Positions 1-7,565 of a stretch of 12,008 bases of DNA are shown in pieces. The notes beneath the pieces are model-generated. The model did no database searches and was not told the origin of the DNA. It saw only the letters and a program-made list of their open reading frames with translations. How positions within the stretch are numbered: the stretch's first letter is position 1; every line of letters begins with the position of its first letter. The translations under genes were made by a program, and so were the position numbers. The stretch spans positions 22,661 through 34,668 of the forward strand of contig MU632097.1 of assembly GCA_026770615.1 (NCBI GenBank), read 5' to 3'. This DNA is from Pavlovales sp. CCMP2436. Lineage: Eukaryota; Haptophyta; Pavlovophyceae; Pavlovales.

Positions 1-21
1 ATATATATATATATATATATG

Positions 22-124
22 TATACGTATATACTGTATTGGGCGCAGCCGACTAAGGCACGCAGCAGGCAATCTTGCCATTCCTGGGTGACGCAGTCGC
101 AGCGCTCACTCACCGCTCAGACCA
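22..124 (+). repeat. Left terminal inverted repeat
   Basis: The core at 43-73 is GC-rich and nearly identical to the inverted copy at 5808-5838. Blocks at 22-29, 99-108 and 115-124 also recur in the same order in the right copy. Compared with the right copy it lacks about 10 bp outside the core and has extra sequence at about 74-98 and 109-114, so the two copies have diverged by indels. The (AT)10 run at 1-20 abuts its outer end and the window edge. Confidence 0.7.
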
Positions 125-173
125 CTGAGTAATTTCGTGCTCATATTTATATAATAAGCTATAAACTTCCAAG

Positions 174-2285
174 TTACGCTAGTGCCGAGTTGGGCGGGCG
201 AATTGGACCGGCCGAGTTGGACCTGCGCGCCCTGGGCTTGGCGCTCGGCGCCGCCTTGCCGTCTGGCCGTGAGCCCTCTGGCCAGAGCAGCCCACCGCCC
301 GGCGTGGGTGCGACGCGGTAGTCGTTAAGCAGGTGCGGGCGCGAGCTGTAGAATCTCCTGTGGGCGTAGAGGCGGGCTGGGTCGGCGCTCAGCTCGCCGA
401 GCAGCCGGTGCAGCGAAACGTGCAGCCGCTTCACCTCGACGCCATCGGCCTTGCCGCCGAGCAAATCGGAGTCCGCCTTGCCATCGAGCCGCGTAGCGAG
501 CGTGGCCACGTCGACGGCCACGAGCTTTCGGACCTCGGCCAGCCCCGCACCCACGCGCGCCATGTCGTGCGCCAGGCGGGCCTGCTGCTGCGCGATGCTG
601 CGCGTGTCCTCTGCCGCGCGCTCAACAGTGGTGTCGAGCTCGGACACGTGCGCCGCCTGCTCGCCCAGCCGCTCGCGCACAAGGGCCTCAAGCTGCCGCA
701 CGCCCAGCACGGCCGCGTCGGCGCGCGCGAGCGCGTCGCGCGCCGACGCGCGCGCAGTGGCTGCCTCGAGGGCGCTCTCGGCGGCCGCGTCGGCGGCGGC
801 GATGGAGTTGTCCGCGGCGCCAAGTTGCCCGCCGACGCCAAGCGCCGACTCCATCGCCACGCGCTCGCGCTGGAGTTCGCGACGCAGCTCCTGCAGACCG
901 CGCGCCACGGCCGTCTGCATCTCCTCGTGCCTGCCAAGGTGCTCGCGGATCGAGGCCAGCGCAGACGTGTGCGCGCGCACAGTCTCGCCCACGGGACGCC
1001 CCTCGACGAGCTCCTGCGGCGGCGCGCGCGGCTGGGCCGGCAGTGGCTCGGCCGCGGCGGCGGCGGCCTCGGCACGCAAGGTGGCGCGCGTGCGCGAGAC
1101 GACGGAGCCGAGCTCGGCGCGCAGCTCTGCGGCGAGCTCGTCGTGCCGCGCCTCCGCCGCGCGCGCCTCCGCGCGCCACTCGGATTGCAGGCGGCTCGAC
1201 GCGGCGCGCGCGGACACCGCCGCGCTTGCAGCCGCATCGGCCGCGTCTCGCGCGCCGCGTAGCTCAGCGCTCGCCTCGGCGCGCGCCTCGGCGCGCGCGT
1301 GATCCTGCGACGAGGCCCTCGCTGTGGCCACGAGCTGCTGCTGCGCCAGAAGCTGCGCAGCCAGCTCGCGCCGCGCCGCCTCCGTGGCCACCGTTTGCAT
1401 CTCCTGGCGCGACTCGGCAAGCACCTGCGCGTGGTGCATCTCCCAGCTCGCGCCAAGCTCGGATGCTGCCGCCGCAAGCCGATGATGCATCTCGGCGCGC
1501 GCGCGGTGAACAGAGGCCTCCGCCCGCTCCGCCGCCGAGGTCGCGGCCTGCACCAATCCCTGCAGCCGCAGCTCGTCCGTGTGTGCGGTGCTGGGCTGGC
1601 GCTCGGCCACCTCGGTGCGCGCGGCGGCGGCGAGAGCAAGCTCACGTGCCTCGTGAGCGACGCCAAGCGCCTCGTCCGCGGTGGCCTGCGCAGTCTTGTC
1701 GCGCTGGCGCAGAACGCGCAGCCCGTCGATTAGCTGCCCCTGCGCCTCGCCCAGTGCTTCAAGCTGCCAGGAACCCGCGTGCGCGCTCCCCTCCGCCACG
1801 CCCGCCGCGCTGAGGTGCCGCACGGAGCCAGCGAGCGCCGCGAGTGCCTCCTCCGCGTCGGCGGTGCGCGTGCGCAGCGCCTTGACCTCGCGACGGAGCT
1901 CAGCCGCCTGGGCAAGCGCCCTATCGGCCTGCGCGCCCCGCTCGTGGAGGTCCCGCACCTCGCGGATGAGCACAGTGAGCACCGCCTGCACCGCGTCGTC
2001 ATTGACCGAAATGAATCCGCCCGCCTGCTCTGCTCCGAGCATTGACGAGACGAGGCCCGAGGCGGAGGCGAGGTCAAGCATCGGCAGGCGCACCGCGCCC
2101 GCGCGGCGCGAAATGGCTGCAGAGGCGGCAGTGGCCGCGAGCGAACCGAGCGTGCAGCGTTGCGCAGCGAACCGAGCGGCTTTTTTTTCAAAAATCAAGG
2201 TGAGTTCTTCGCGGAGAGCTTGCAATGGAAGGAGAGCGCGTGAATTCGCCTTGCGTTCCGCTGATTGCTCCCTCCCAGCATCCAT
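174..2285 (-). CDS. Alanine-rich long coiled-coil protein, 703 aa
   Basis: A complete ORF from ATG (2285-2283) to TAA (176-174), with no introns. The N-terminal 90 residues are mixed, with an Ala-rich stretch. Residues from about 90 to 640 are dominated by A, E, R, L, Q and D in heptad-like order (for example ELRREVKALRTRTADAEEAL), typical of a long coiled coil. Near the C-terminus two KAD-containing segments (LDGKADSDLLGGKAD) lead into a non-coiled region with RRFYSSRPHLLNDYRVAP and then a Pro/Arg/Ser-rich basic tail. KAD-type repeats occur in some flagellar and cytoskeletal coiled-coil proteins, but I cannot assign a family. It is divergent from the ankyrin gene with 100 bp between the starts, so the two may be co-regulated. 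Long open frames on the other strand here are GC-rich shadows: only this frame gives an ordered coiled coil. The role is probably structural or scaffolding, by inference. Confidence 0.75.
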   Translation of the reverse strand: MDAGREQSAERKANSRALLPLQALREELTLIFEKKAARFAAQRCTLGSLAATAASAAISRRAGAVRLPMLDLASASGLVSSMLGAEQAGGFISVNDDAVQAVLTVLIREVRDLHERGAQADRALAQAAELRREVKALRTRTADAEEALAALAGSVRHLSAAGVAEGSAHAGSWQLEALGEAQGQLIDGLRVLRQRDKTAQATADEALGVAHEARELALAAAARTEVAERQPSTAHTDELRLQGLVQAATSAAERAEASVHRARAEMHHRLAAAASELGASWEMHHAQVLAESRQEMQTVATEAARRELAAQLLAQQQLVATARASSQDHARAEARAEASAELRGARDAADAAASAAVSARAASSRLQSEWRAEARAAEARHDELAAELRAELGSVVSRTRATLRAEAAAAAAEPLPAQPRAPPQELVEGRPVGETVRAHTSALASIREHLGRHEEMQTAVARGLQELRRELQRERVAMESALGVGGQLGAADNSIAAADAAAESALEAATARASARDALARADAAVLGVRQLEALVRERLGEQAAHVSELDTTVERAAEDTRSIAQQQARLAHDMARVGAGLAEVRKLVAVDVATLATRLDGKADSDLLGGKADGVEVKRLHVSLHRLLGELSADPARLYAHRRFYSSRPHLLNDYRVAPTPGGGLLWPEGSRPDGKAAPSAKPRARRSNSAGPIRPPNSALA

Positions 2286-2385
2286 AGCCTGCGCACGCGC
2301 GGATGCCCGCCGGGACCCGCCGGGTGAAAGGCACCGAGCGTCTGACCTAGCTCACGGTGGGAGTTTACCGAGCAAGCCAATAGCG
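2286..2385. promoter_or_regulatory. Short divergent intergenic region, likely shared promoter
   Basis: This is the 100-bp gap between the start codons of the coiled-coil gene (minus) and the ankyrin gene (plus). It contains a tandem CCCGCCGGG at 2306-2314 and 2316-2324, a possible GC-box-like element, and a CCAAT at 2377-2381 that is too close to the plus-strand ATG to be a normal upstream box. No TATA box is seen. A bidirectional promoter is inferred from the geometry alone. Confidence 0.4.
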
Positions 2386-3915
2386 ATGGCTCCGTGCGGC
2401 AATGTGCTTGAGGGTCCGCTCACGGGCGAGCAGAAGGACGCAATCCTCGCGGACGCGCGCGCGCAGCGGATCGCGTCCACAAAGACAGCGCAGGCCGTGC
2501 TCAGTGCGAAGAAGTCGGCCGCGCTTGGGATGGCCGCGCCCAAGAAGATCGCAGGAGCAGCCGTGGTGGGAGCAGCGCCTGCCGCCAAGGCCAAAGCAGC
2601 ACTCGCGGCTAAGGAGCAGCCGAGTGCCAAGTCGGCCGGCAAAGTGGTGCAGCCGAGCAAGAAGGCGGGCGGCGCCAGGGCCAAGGCTAGTAGCTCGGCT
2701 GCCACGAAAGAGGCCGCCCCCGCAGTCGCCCCCCCCGCTGCAGCCGCCGAGCCAGAACTCGCGCTAATGGGCGAGGCGCAGCGCGAGGCGCAACGCGCGC
2801 AGAGGGCGGCGGAGCGCGAACGGCTGCGCGCGGAGATGAACAAGTTGATCCACGAGGACGAGAAACGCACATGCGCCGCCGAGGTGGCGGCTCGCAAGAT
2901 CGCCGGCGTGCAGCGGGCGCTCGAAGACAAGTTGCTCGAGGCTGCCTTCGACGGCGAATTAGCCTCCATCGAGCGGCAGCTGGCCGAGTGGCAGGCGGAC
3001 ACCTTCTCGACGCTGATCGGCGCCAAGCTGGCCTTCGCGGACGCCAACGGGCATTCGCTACTCTCCGAGGCAGGAGTCGCCGGCCACACGCAGATTTGCA
3101 GGCTGCTGCTCGAGGCCGGCGCGGAAGTCAATGCGCGTAACCGTCAGAGCCGCACGCCACTCTGGAGAGCGGCGTTCCAGGGCCACACCGAGACGGTTCG
3201 GTTGCTGCTGTTGCACGGCGCGGATCCGCGAATCGCATCCACGGACGCCGAGACGCCCAGCATGATCGCCTCGGTGGCCGCACTGCGCGACGAGCTCAAT
3301 TCCTGGGACGTAGCGCGTATCGACGTGCTGCTTGCCGCCGCGCGCAACGCGGTGCAGTGGAGGCCGCCACCGCCCAATCCGCGCGACGCGAGCGTGCCCT
3401 CGGGGAAATCGGGCCACAGCGCGCAGATAGTTTTATCGCGCTTCCCCGACGTGCTCGAGGAGGTCACGCTGCACGGCGAGCGGTACCTGCTCGTTGTCGA
3501 CCTGGGCGGCAGGGTATTGTCGTACCTGCAGTACCGCGACACCAACCTACTCAACTTTTGCAGGCCGGCTGATATCACGCCTGGAGCCGTTCGGAGTGCG
3601 CTGGTCGGCGCGCTGCGGTATGGCAAGCCGCTCGTGCTAGATGCAACGATTCTGGCCGAGGTGACGCTTGAGATGCTCGAAGTGCTTTTCAGCTTTTCGC
3701 CCGGCCTGCTCGCCTCCATCCTAGACAGGCGCATCCTCACGCAGGACATATACGCGCTACTGCTCACGGACGACGACCTCGACGCGCGGAGCGACCTGCG
3801 GCTCACCCTCTGGCAAGAGCAGACGACCAAGCACTTCTGCCTCGTGATTCTCACAAAATCCCCGATCGTCGAAAAAGAAATGACCGAAAGCTTTTTTGTG
3901 CTAAAATGCGCATGA
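2386..3915 (+). CDS. Ankyrin-repeat protein with IQANK1-like C-terminal region, 509 aa
   Basis: The start is placed at the ATG at 2386. The open frame continues upstream to 1681 only as a shadow of the opposite gene. Residues 1 to about 125 are low-complexity Ala/Lys/Pro; about 125-200 are charged and helical. Two clear ankyrin repeats lie at about 218-285 (NGHSLLSEAGVAGHTQICRL and TPLWRAAFQGHTETVRLLLL), followed by a weaker third. From about 350 to the end is a conserved-looking domain with LSYLQYRDTNLLNFCRPADI and GALRYGKPLVLDATI. From memory this resembles the region after the ankyrin repeats in IQ-motif/ankyrin proteins of the IQANK1 type, which is widespread in protists and animals. No IQ motif is obvious before the repeats. 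The protein is probably a protein-protein interaction scaffold. Ankyrin assignment is strong; the IQANK1 link is moderate. Confidence 0.75.
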   Translation: MAPCGNVLEGPLTGEQKDAILADARAQRIASTKTAQAVLSAKKSAALGMAAPKKIAGAAVVGAAPAAKAKAALAAKEQPSAKSAGKVVQPSKKAGGARAKASSSAATKEAAPAVAPPAAAAEPELALMGEAQREAQRAQRAAERERLRAEMNKLIHEDEKRTCAAEVAARKIAGVQRALEDKLLEAAFDGELASIERQLAEWQADTFSTLIGAKLAFADANGHSLLSEAGVAGHTQICRLLLEAGAEVNARNRQSRTPLWRAAFQGHTETVRLLLLHGADPRIASTDAETPSMIASVAALRDELNSWDVARIDVLLAAARNAVQWRPPPPNPRDASVPSGKSGHSAQIVLSRFPDVLEEVTLHGERYLLVVDLGGRVLSYLQYRDTNLLNFCRPADITPGAVRSALVGALRYGKPLVLDATILAEVTLEMLEVLFSFSPGLLASILDRRILTQDIYALLLTDDDLDARSDLRLTLWQEQTTKHFCLVILTKSPIVEKEMTESFFVLKCA

Positions 3916-4457
3916 GCTCTACTAGGGAGCGTACATAATCTGCGCGTACGCTTCACTGAGTAAAAAATTACCATCCGATTACTTTAACTGTATAATTAGT
4001 GAGGAAATTCGTTATTAGTAGGGTGGCCCACGCCACTGGCGGCCATTGAAAAATGGATATTACAGAAAGCATTTTAATCAGGTTTAGGGAGTTTTGGTCT
4101 AATTTAATTCTTAAAGTCTCGAATAAAAAGTTTTATTGCGAGCAGCAGGTCGACGGCAGCCCCAAAACGCATAAACGGGCGTCTGGCGCCTTCTTCGCGC
4201 CGCCGCGGCTGCCGTGTCGAGTTCCATGCTGGATTTCGTCCGGACATCCCAGTGCATGATGGACCTAAGCCTCCGACCTTTTCAAACCTTTGAGTGGCAG
4301 TTGGCCTCAGAAAAGTCGGTGGAGCACGTGTCAAGTGGCAGTTCAAACACGTTTGAACGACTGCACTTCAGACGAGCTCGGGACTAGTGCTCGCGGGGGC
4401 GCATAAGGACGGGTCCATCCCGGCTCGGTTGGGGGGGGTCAATCGATCGAGTGGATA
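3916..4457. other. Gene-free spacer with one strong hairpin
   Basis: This 542-bp stretch has no convincing gene. Its first 220 bp are markedly more AT-rich than the flanking genes, and AATAAA occurs at 4121-4126. The later part is GC-rich and contains a direct repeat AGTGGCAGTT (4293-4302 and 4334-4343) and a hairpin at 4334-4367. Short ORFs at 4053-4259 (plus) and 4104-4346 (minus) overlap each other and show no recognisable domain. Confidence 0.5.
4334..4367. repeat. Long inverted repeat / hairpin
   Basis: GTTCAAAC (4341-4348) and GTTTGAAC (4351-4358) are perfect complements separated by two bases. Outside them AGTGGCAG can pair with CTGCACT, with one bulged G and a small internal loop. 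The result is a near-continuous stem of about 14 bp. It lies in the spacer between the ankyrin gene and the decayed coding region. It could be a transcript hairpin, a protein-binding dyad or a remnant of a small repeat. Confidence 0.6.
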
Positions 4458-5390
4458 ATGGCGGGTGCCTCGTCGAGCGCGGCAGCCTCGCTGCCCTCCG
4501 AGCCGCTCATCGGCTCCGGTCCCAAGATGGGCTCAAATGGTGGTTTTGGGGTCCTCGAGGTCGAGCAGCCGTTGCTCGAGCAGACTGTGGCCGGGCGAGC
4601 GGACGCTGCGCTCTACGCCGATCGTCCTTGACGGAGAGGCACCCGACCGCTCGGGCCAGCCCGCCGAGCTCAACCTCGAGACAGCCAAGGAGGTGTACAA
4701 GGCCACGCACACCGTGCACGCTGCGCTCAAGGTTGAGCAGTTCGAGGCGCTCAAGGCGGCGGGCCTCACTTACCTGCACGCCGCCTTTGGCTTCGCGCTC
4801 GTGGACCACCTCGGGTGCCCTTCGAGACTGGGCAAGGACGCGTCGTTCGTGCAGATCGGCAAGAACGTCGAGATGCAGATGAAGCGCGGAGCCAAGGCCT
4901 TCCCGGGCTGCTCGCGGGCGGCGCTCGAGCTGCTCTGCTGATCTGCTCCGGCAGCGGCGACACCGGCAGCGGCGGGTGCGGCGGCGGTAGCATCGCCGAT
5001 CACCGCGGCGAGCGAGCGTACGCCAGTACCGCAGCGCCAAATCGGGATGCCGGTCGGCGGGTACGAGGCGGTGATCGAGCTGATGGGGCAGCTGGCCGAG
5101 CTGAGGGAGCACGATCTACTCGAGCGGGGGTGTTTAACTCAACGCGACGAGCTCGCTGCCGAGGTGACGCGCCGCAAGCTCGCCGAGGCGGCCGAGGCGG
5201 CCGCCTGCAAGCGCGCCGACCTGAGCGAGGGCGAGTTCCGCAAGGTCGCCAAGGTCACAGTGGTCGAAGAGCCTCGACGACCTCATCATGGGCGCGGGCA
5301 TGTGGTTGGGCAAGCTCGGCGCTCCGACGCAGGCGCGCCACCAGCCCCAGCTCCTTGGTATGGCGCGTTCCTCTTGCAGAAGCCTAAAGA
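4458..5390 (+). pseudogene. Frame-broken coding region of unknown function
   Basis: A natural-looking N-terminus starts at ATG 4458 (MAGASSSAASLPSEPLIGSG...) but ends at a TGA at 4629-4631. Coding character continues in another frame from about 4620 (IVLDGEAPDRSGQPAELNLE...), meets an in-frame TGA at 4939-4941, and then runs on in the same frame (SAPAAATPAAAG... then YEAVIELMGQLAELREHDLL and a Glu/Ala/Lys-rich helix). At about 5265 it appears to switch again to SLDDLIMGAGMWLGKLG in a third frame. Two shifts and one stop within under 1 kb suggest a decayed gene; sequencing errors or small unrecognised introns are alternatives. No known domain is recognised; the predicted product would be helical with an Ala/Pro-rich linker. 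Confidence 0.5.
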
Positions 5391-5445
5391 GATTCCCGCG
5401 CCCTGCCCCGCCACGCCTGGCCTCGCCCCGCCCCACGTGTGCTCA

Positions 5446-5466
5446 CCCCCCCCCCCCCCCCCCCCC
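5446..5466 (+). repeat. Poly(C) tract, 21 bases
   Basis: An uninterrupted run of 21 C lies just downstream of the decayed coding region, in C-rich sequence. Runs like this are prone to length error and slippage, so the frame assigned through it should not be trusted. Confidence 0.9.
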
Positions 5467-5785
5467 GCTCCGCTCGTGCGCAGACAATTCGTCATCACCC
5501 TCCTCGTGTTGAGCACGTAGCTTCACTGCTCAATCAACCAGGTGACCCTCGTCGCCGGCTACGTCCTCGCCAAAATAGTTAGTAGGTGATGGGGAGTGGG
5601 AAAATCGAGACGACCCTCTCCTGGCAGCGCATTTAGTTTCAATTCGCGCCTAACTCTAAGCCCCCTACCCGCTGCGGCCAGCACTAAATATATGTGTAGT
5701 GAGTTAGCACACAGCAAGTCTACTTACGCTTAATATATTTATGATAGGGATTTAAGCTGGCGTCTGACTGTTCTGAATGTTGTGC

Positions 5786-5879
5786 TGGTCTGAGCGCTGC
5801 GCCGCCCATTGCCTGCTGCGTGCCTTAGTTGGCTGCGCTGGCTTGGGCGCCTAATATATATATATAATATCTACGTATA
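5786..5879 (-). repeat. Right terminal inverted repeat
   Basis: This is the inverted counterpart of 22-124. The core at 5808-5838 differs from the left core at one position. The inner block 5786-5800 and the outer octamer at 5872-5879 also match. A TA-rich run at about 5852-5870 lies between the core and the outer octamer. Relative to the left copy it has a longer segment between the core and the TA run. Confidence 0.7.
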
Positions 5880-5902
5880 GTATATTTATAGACTAATACT
5901 AA

Positions 5903-5931
5903 TTTGAACATGACAGTCAGTTTTGTTCAAA
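5903..5931. repeat. 8-bp perfect stem hairpin
   Basis: TTTGAACA (5903-5910) and TGTTCAAA (5924-5931) are exact complements around a 13-base loop. It lies just outside the right terminal inverted repeat. The segment AACATGACAG in its loop side (5907-5916) recurs at 5992-6001. Confidence 0.5.
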
Positions 5932-5983
5932 AATTACGGATTGATTATAACTGCAAGTGAATCACATAACAACTATACAGGAG

Positions 5984-6512
5984 TGTTACGTAACATGACA
6001 GGGCGATGATTCACTGATATTGGTGGCATTGGTGACGCGTAGCGCTCGAGCCGATTGGCCGCGGCATAGTTAGCATTTGGTCTTCTGACGCTGAGTCGGA
6101 CGTCCGATATGAATTTACAGTTATAATCATATAAAACATTAGTTACCATTTCATTCTACACTAACTAAGGGACGAATGGTTCCGGGCTGCAAGCTCTGCA
6201 TATAATGCCGGGAGCCCAAGTGTTTCATACACTTTGGCTCTGTCCGGTTTGCCATCGGACTACCCGGATTTTTATATCCTGGGCCCAGCTGCCGTCTCAA
6301 ATCGTCTAGCTGCTCTCGACGCCTCTTCAGCTCTCTTGTCAGGGTCTTTCACTTACTAAGAGACCTTGTGACACAGCTTCAGACCACATGCTCTGTGTCG
6401 TATCGCCCTACGCTTCTTAGCTGGTTCCTGCTCTCGCTCTAGCCGCTTCACCGCGACTCGGACTCGATCCCCCCTAGCTCTCGCGGCAGACCTCGCACTC
6501 TCGCATCTTAAC
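5984..6512 (+). repeat. Possible 5' LTR / leader of the copia-type element
   Basis: The stretch opens with TGTTACGTAACA, a perfect 12-base palindrome. Copia-type LTRs commonly begin TGTT, and the region ends with CTTAACA directly at the gag start, giving a TGTTA/TAACA terminal pair. TATA-like sequences are at 6201-6206 and 6271-6277, with a stable hairpin between them. Against this, a TAACA end would overlap the gag ATG and leave no room for a tRNA primer-binding site, so the true LTR end must be earlier or this is not an LTR. The 3' LTR is not in the window, so the boundaries cannot be confirmed. Confidence 0.25.
6213..6239 (+). promoter_or_regulatory. Strong hairpin in the gag leader
   Basis: AGCCCAAGTGT (6213-6223) and ACACTTTGGCT (6229-6239) pair over 10 of 11 positions around a TTCAT loop. 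A second hairpin, GTCCG/CGGAC (6242-6260), follows at once. It sits just downstream of a TATAAT at 6201-6206. In LTR elements, structured R regions near the transcription start are common; that role here is inference. Confidence 0.45.
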
Positions 6513-7523
6513 ATGATGGACCCTCAGGGCTTCGAGTTCCACGGAGGCGCGTCGGCAGGGTCGCGCTTCAACCACTTCAAGCTGCGCGACCCGGCTCACT
6601 TCCCTATCTGGGTGGCGATGCTTCTCACGTACATGCAGTCGGACGAGAAGATCGACCTCTCGTGCGTCTTCACCAAGCCGCCCCCCTTCAACCCGCTCGA
6701 GGCTGACCCCGTAATCGTCTCCCTCTACTACCCCGACCCCGAGGCGATCAGCGATGACGGCAAGCAGACCTACCCGAAGGGCGAGGCTGACCCCGCCTTT
6801 GTCAAGGCGGTCAAGGAGTACCACCGTATGCTTACCTCGCAGTGCAAGGCTCAGGACATCATCACCCAGGCCATCGACCAGCGCATCCTGACGCACGTCA
6901 TGCACAAGGCCTACGGCGCCAAGCGCGGCAGCTCCGTCTCGCTGGCTCTGGTTTTCAACACTCTCAAGGACCACTGCGTCGGCCTCTCCGGCACGTCCAA
7001 GCCCGCCTCTATGCTCAACCTCATCTCGCTCCAGCGCTCGCACAGGGAGAGCGCGCTCCAGTGGCTCGACCGTGTGCAGCGCGCCTTCAATTCCATCTCG
7101 CACCTTCACTTCAAGCTCGAGGATCTGATCCTGTTCATCTCGCTGCGCGGGCTCGGCGAATCTTACTCCTCGCTCGTGCAGTCGACCATTAACGACCCCG
7201 CCAATGAGCGGCGCCTCGCTTCCGACGTCCTCGCGACCCTGCGCGAGAACCTCGCCGCTATCACGATGCTCTCCAACACCAACGGCGCCGACAGGCGCAA
7301 CGTTTACATGATCACTTACCCTTCGGACTTCAACCGCAGCTCCAACAACTCGCGCGGCGCGGCGTGTGGCGGGCGCGGCAACCTCGCGCAGGGCGGGCGC
7401 GGTAGCGGTCGCAACCCCCCGTCGAGCCGCCCCGCTCTTCCTTCCCCCAAGCAGGCTGCGCGCGACGAGCGCCCTCGCGACGAGCGCCCTCCGTCGTGCT
7501 ACATGTGCAAGCTTCACAACTAG
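6513..7523 (+). CDS. gag: Ty1/copia-type retrotransposon Gag, cut by an amber stop
   Basis: The ORF begins with two ATGs (6513, 6516) and encodes 336 aa. The N-terminal part has the copia Gag/UBN2 pattern: a conserved HFPIWVAML segment, then a helical capsid-like core with the YGAKRG..LALVFNTL block, the SALQWLDRVQRAFNSI block and FISLRGLGESYSSLVQ..IND. A Gly/Arg/Ser/Pro-rich basic linker follows, then CYMCKLHN. TAG at 7521-7523 ends translation after the second cysteine; beyond it the same frame reads ASDHHPRDCP, which would complete a zinc knuckle of pattern CX2CX8HX4C, longer than the usual CX4H spacing. The frame then enters simple repeats at 7566. Protease, integrase and reverse transcriptase are missing, so this is a 5' fragment of a dead element. 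Strong GC3 confirms this frame over the long minus-strand shadow. Confidence 0.85.
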   Translation: MMDPQGFEFHGGASAGSRFNHFKLRDPAHFPIWVAMLLTYMQSDEKIDLSCVFTKPPPFNPLEADPVIVSLYYPDPEAISDDGKQTYPKGEADPAFVKAVKEYHRMLTSQCKAQDIITQAIDQRILTHVMHKAYGAKRGSSVSLALVFNTLKDHCVGLSGTSKPASMLNLISLQRSHRESALQWLDRVQRAFNSISHLHFKLEDLILFISLRGLGESYSSLVQSTINDPANERRLASDVLATLRENLAAITMLSNTNGADRRNVYMITYPSDFNRSSNNSRGAACGGRGNLAQGGRGSGRNPPSSRPALPSPKQAARDERPRDERPPSCYMCKLHN

Positions 7524-7565
7524 GCCTCGGACCACCACCCGCGCGACTGCCCTGCTGCTTCCTAC

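Larger units (their letters stand above)
22..5879. mobile_element. Candidate TIR-bounded element carrying cargo genes
   Basis: The two ends carry matching inverted sequence. Positions 43-73 match the reverse complement of 5808-5838 at 30 of 31 bases. Further in, 99-108 and 115-124 match the reverse complement of 5786-5800, where the left copy has a short insertion. Further out, TATACGTA at 22-29 is mirrored at 5872-5879. Both ends lie in TA-rich sequence: (AT)10 at 1-20 on the left and a TA run near 5852-5870 on the right, which could reflect TA-rich target preference. The interior holds two intact genes and one decayed one, but no transposase, integrase or polymerase. It could be a non-autonomous cargo transposon, or two copies of a short repeat that happen to sit in opposite orientation. 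The inverted repeats are seen directly; the single-element reading is inference. Confidence 0.5.
5521..6512. other. Long gene-free stretch: right TIR, hairpins, possible LTR/leader
   Basis: No coding region is supported over nearly 1 kb. The stretch holds the right inverted repeat (5786-5879), a hairpin at 5903-5931, a perfect 12-bp palindrome at 5984-5995, and a structured region at 6182-6260 next to TATA-like sequences. The sequence becomes pyrimidine-rich towards the gag start at 6513, as expected of a 5' untranslated leader. Confidence 0.5.

Noticed and set aside
333..1813. Long plus-strand ORFs over the coiled-coil gene
   Set aside because: They are Arg/Ala/Ser-rich translations of GC-rich DNA with no domain pattern, while the minus frame gives an ordered heptad coiled coil with an ATG start.
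1681..2385. N-terminal extension of the ankyrin ORF upstream of 2386
   Set aside because: This part is antisense to the coiled-coil gene and low-complexity. The ATG at 2386 gives a sensible start and a clean divergent gap.
4053..4346. Short ORFs on both strands of the 3916-4457 spacer
   Set aside because: They overlap each other, have mixed composition and show no domain.
7521..7523. Programmed Gag-Pol readthrough at the TAG
   Set aside because: The stop lies within the zinc knuckle, the next codon is GCC, which does not match known readthrough contexts, and no pol follows. Decay is the simpler reading.
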